Below, in pieces: positions 32,013 to 32,754 of a DNA stretch of 32,754 nucleotides (position 1 is its first letter; each line of letters begins with the position of its first letter). Origin of the DNA: CAYFUF01 sp964394795. GTDB lineage: Bacteria > Bacillota > Clostridia > Tissierellales > Peptoniphilaceae. The translations under genes were made by a program, and so were the position numbers. The stretch covers positions 1 to 32,754 of the forward strand of contig CAYMYX010000016.1 of the NCBI GenBank assembly GCA_964394795.1. The letters run 5' to 3'. Under the pieces are notes generated by a model. It was not told the DNA's origin. It ran no database searches and saw only the letters and a list, made by a program, of their open reading frames with translations.

Positions 32013-32754
32013 GATAGATCCCCCTCATATTTTCCAGCAGCTTTTGCTAATTGTAATGCTCTCTTTGCACCCTCAACGTGAGCAATATCAACCATGCGGC
32101 CGTCAACGATAAGAACGCCAACGCCTTCTTTCTTTGCTTCTTCAACAGCAACGATCAGGTGTTCTGCTTGCTCGATTTCCTTTTCGGATGGGGTGAATAC
32201 ATCATGGACAATGTCGATTTGACGTGGGTTGATGATGGATTTACCATCGAAGCCCATGTTCTTGATCATTTCGGTTTCTTTGCGAAGGGTCTCTTCGTCG
32301 TCTAGATCGGTGTACACCGTGTCGAAGCACATTACGCCAGCAGCTCTTGCGGCTAAGACGATTTGAGCACGAGCAAGGAAGTACTCTTCGCCGGTCTTTG
32401 TTGTGGTTGCATGCATCGTTCTTGCAAAGTCGCCACCGGATAAGGCAACGCCCATGAGGCGGTCGCTTGCTTTGCAGATTTCATAGCAGTTGATGATCGC
32501 AAGAGGCGTCTCCAAAGCGGCCATCAGCATGACGGTTCCTTCTTCGATACCGAACTCTTCCTCTGCCTTTTTCACATGCTCTTCCGCAATCTCAACTTGC
32601 TCCTTGGTCTCACACATCGGAATGCGGATACCATCGCAGCCACCGGCTACAGCAGCGCGAACGTCTTCAGCGAAGTATTCGGAGTCGATGGTATTTACAC
32701 GAACCCACTTCTCCACATCGCCATAATCTAAGTATTTCAAGGTGTTGTACAATT
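32009..32754 (-). CDS. citE: Citrate lyase beta subunit, 5' end cut by the window
   Basis: At least 247 codons of CitE (citryl-ACP lyase, Mg2+-dependent, HpcH/HpaI aldolase fold); full proteins are about 295-305 aa, so about 50 N-terminal residues lie beyond the right edge. Visible motifs: GIRIPMCETKEQV, MAALETPLAIINCYEICKA (active-site Glu), ALSGGDFARTM, RAAGVMCFDTVYTDLDDEE and the lyase C-terminus with INPRQIDIVHDVFTPS. The ATGA overlap with citF and same-strand gntR show an operon. The open frame has no stop before the edge. Confidence 0.94.
   Translation of the reverse strand, partial: LYNTLKYLDYGDVEKWVRVNTIDSEYFAEDVRAAVAGGCDGIRIPMCETKEQVEIAEEHVKKAEEEFGIEEGTVMLMAALETPLAIINCYEICKASDRLMGVALSGGDFARTMHATTTKTGEEYFLARAQIVLAARAAGVMCFDTVYTDLDDEETLRKETEMIKNMGFDGKSIINPRQIDIVHDVFTPSEKEIEQAEHLIVAVEEAKKEGVGVLIVDGRMVDIAHVEGAKRALQLAKAAGKYEGDLS

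Overview
The window reads as a chromosome segment of a Bacillota (Firmicutes) bacterium with intermediate GC. This rests on near-universal GGAGG-type ribosome sites, a RecD2 helicase, a ComFC-type competence protein, a murA/upp/sua5 neighbourhood, a CBS/DRTGG-bearing family II pyrophosphatase, and an FtsH of the HE(V/I)GH, GKKRD type common in Clostridia- and Erysipelotrichia-like lineages. Genus cannot be read from sequence alone. Most genes are housekeeping, and I see no CRISPR array, prophage, intact insertion sequence, tRNA or rRNA.

Layout. (1) 1-2256: galU and a small coiled-coil protein form a minus-strand unit, surrounded by three copies of a structured intergenic repeat. (2) 2257-6592, plus strand: FAD-dependent dehydrogenase, S9 peptidase and a YihY membrane protein. 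Their terminator appears to lie inside the convergent comFC gene. (3) 6593-16737, minus strand: comFC, recD2, murA, upp, sua5, CBS-pyrophosphatase and ftsH. (4) 17019-18464: an SPFH protein with a Gln-rich linker and two zinc ribbons. It is followed by a roughly 600-bp gene-poor stretch holding a 100-N assembly gap flanked by identical 55-bp copies. (5) 19074-21853: a LURP-one-like protein, a cation/proton antiporter with an odd start codon, and an XRE regulator. (6) 22109-25331, plus strand: pyridoxal/pyridoxamine kinase, inositol-monophosphatase-family enzyme, a small unknown protein, and an LrgA/LrgB pair. (7) 25339-29569: a FecCD-type metal/chelate ABC transporter with a methyltransferase in the same transcriptional direction, and a divergent binding lipoprotein. 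(8) 29655-32754: citrate lyase citE (cut by the window edge) and citF, then a GntR/FCD regulator.

The most interesting signal is the repeat family at 1-142, 1745-1880 and 2085-2152. Each full copy is a hairpin of about 66-68 nt with fixed 15-11-15 spacing. The inner arms are conserved, the outer arms differ in sequence between copies yet stay complementary, and the apical stem shows a covarying base pair. In two copies the 3' half is tandemly triplicated (37-bp and 34-bp periods), and each extra half keeps a tail able to pair with the single 5' arm. I do not recognise this as a named repeat family. Its role (terminator, RNA element, or non-autonomous mobile hairpin) is open.

Other points worth a second look are the intragenic terminator in comFC, the possible AUC start of the antiporter, the GntR regulator with a degraded FCD metal site beside citEF, the methyltransferase in the chelate-transport cluster, and the assembly gap.
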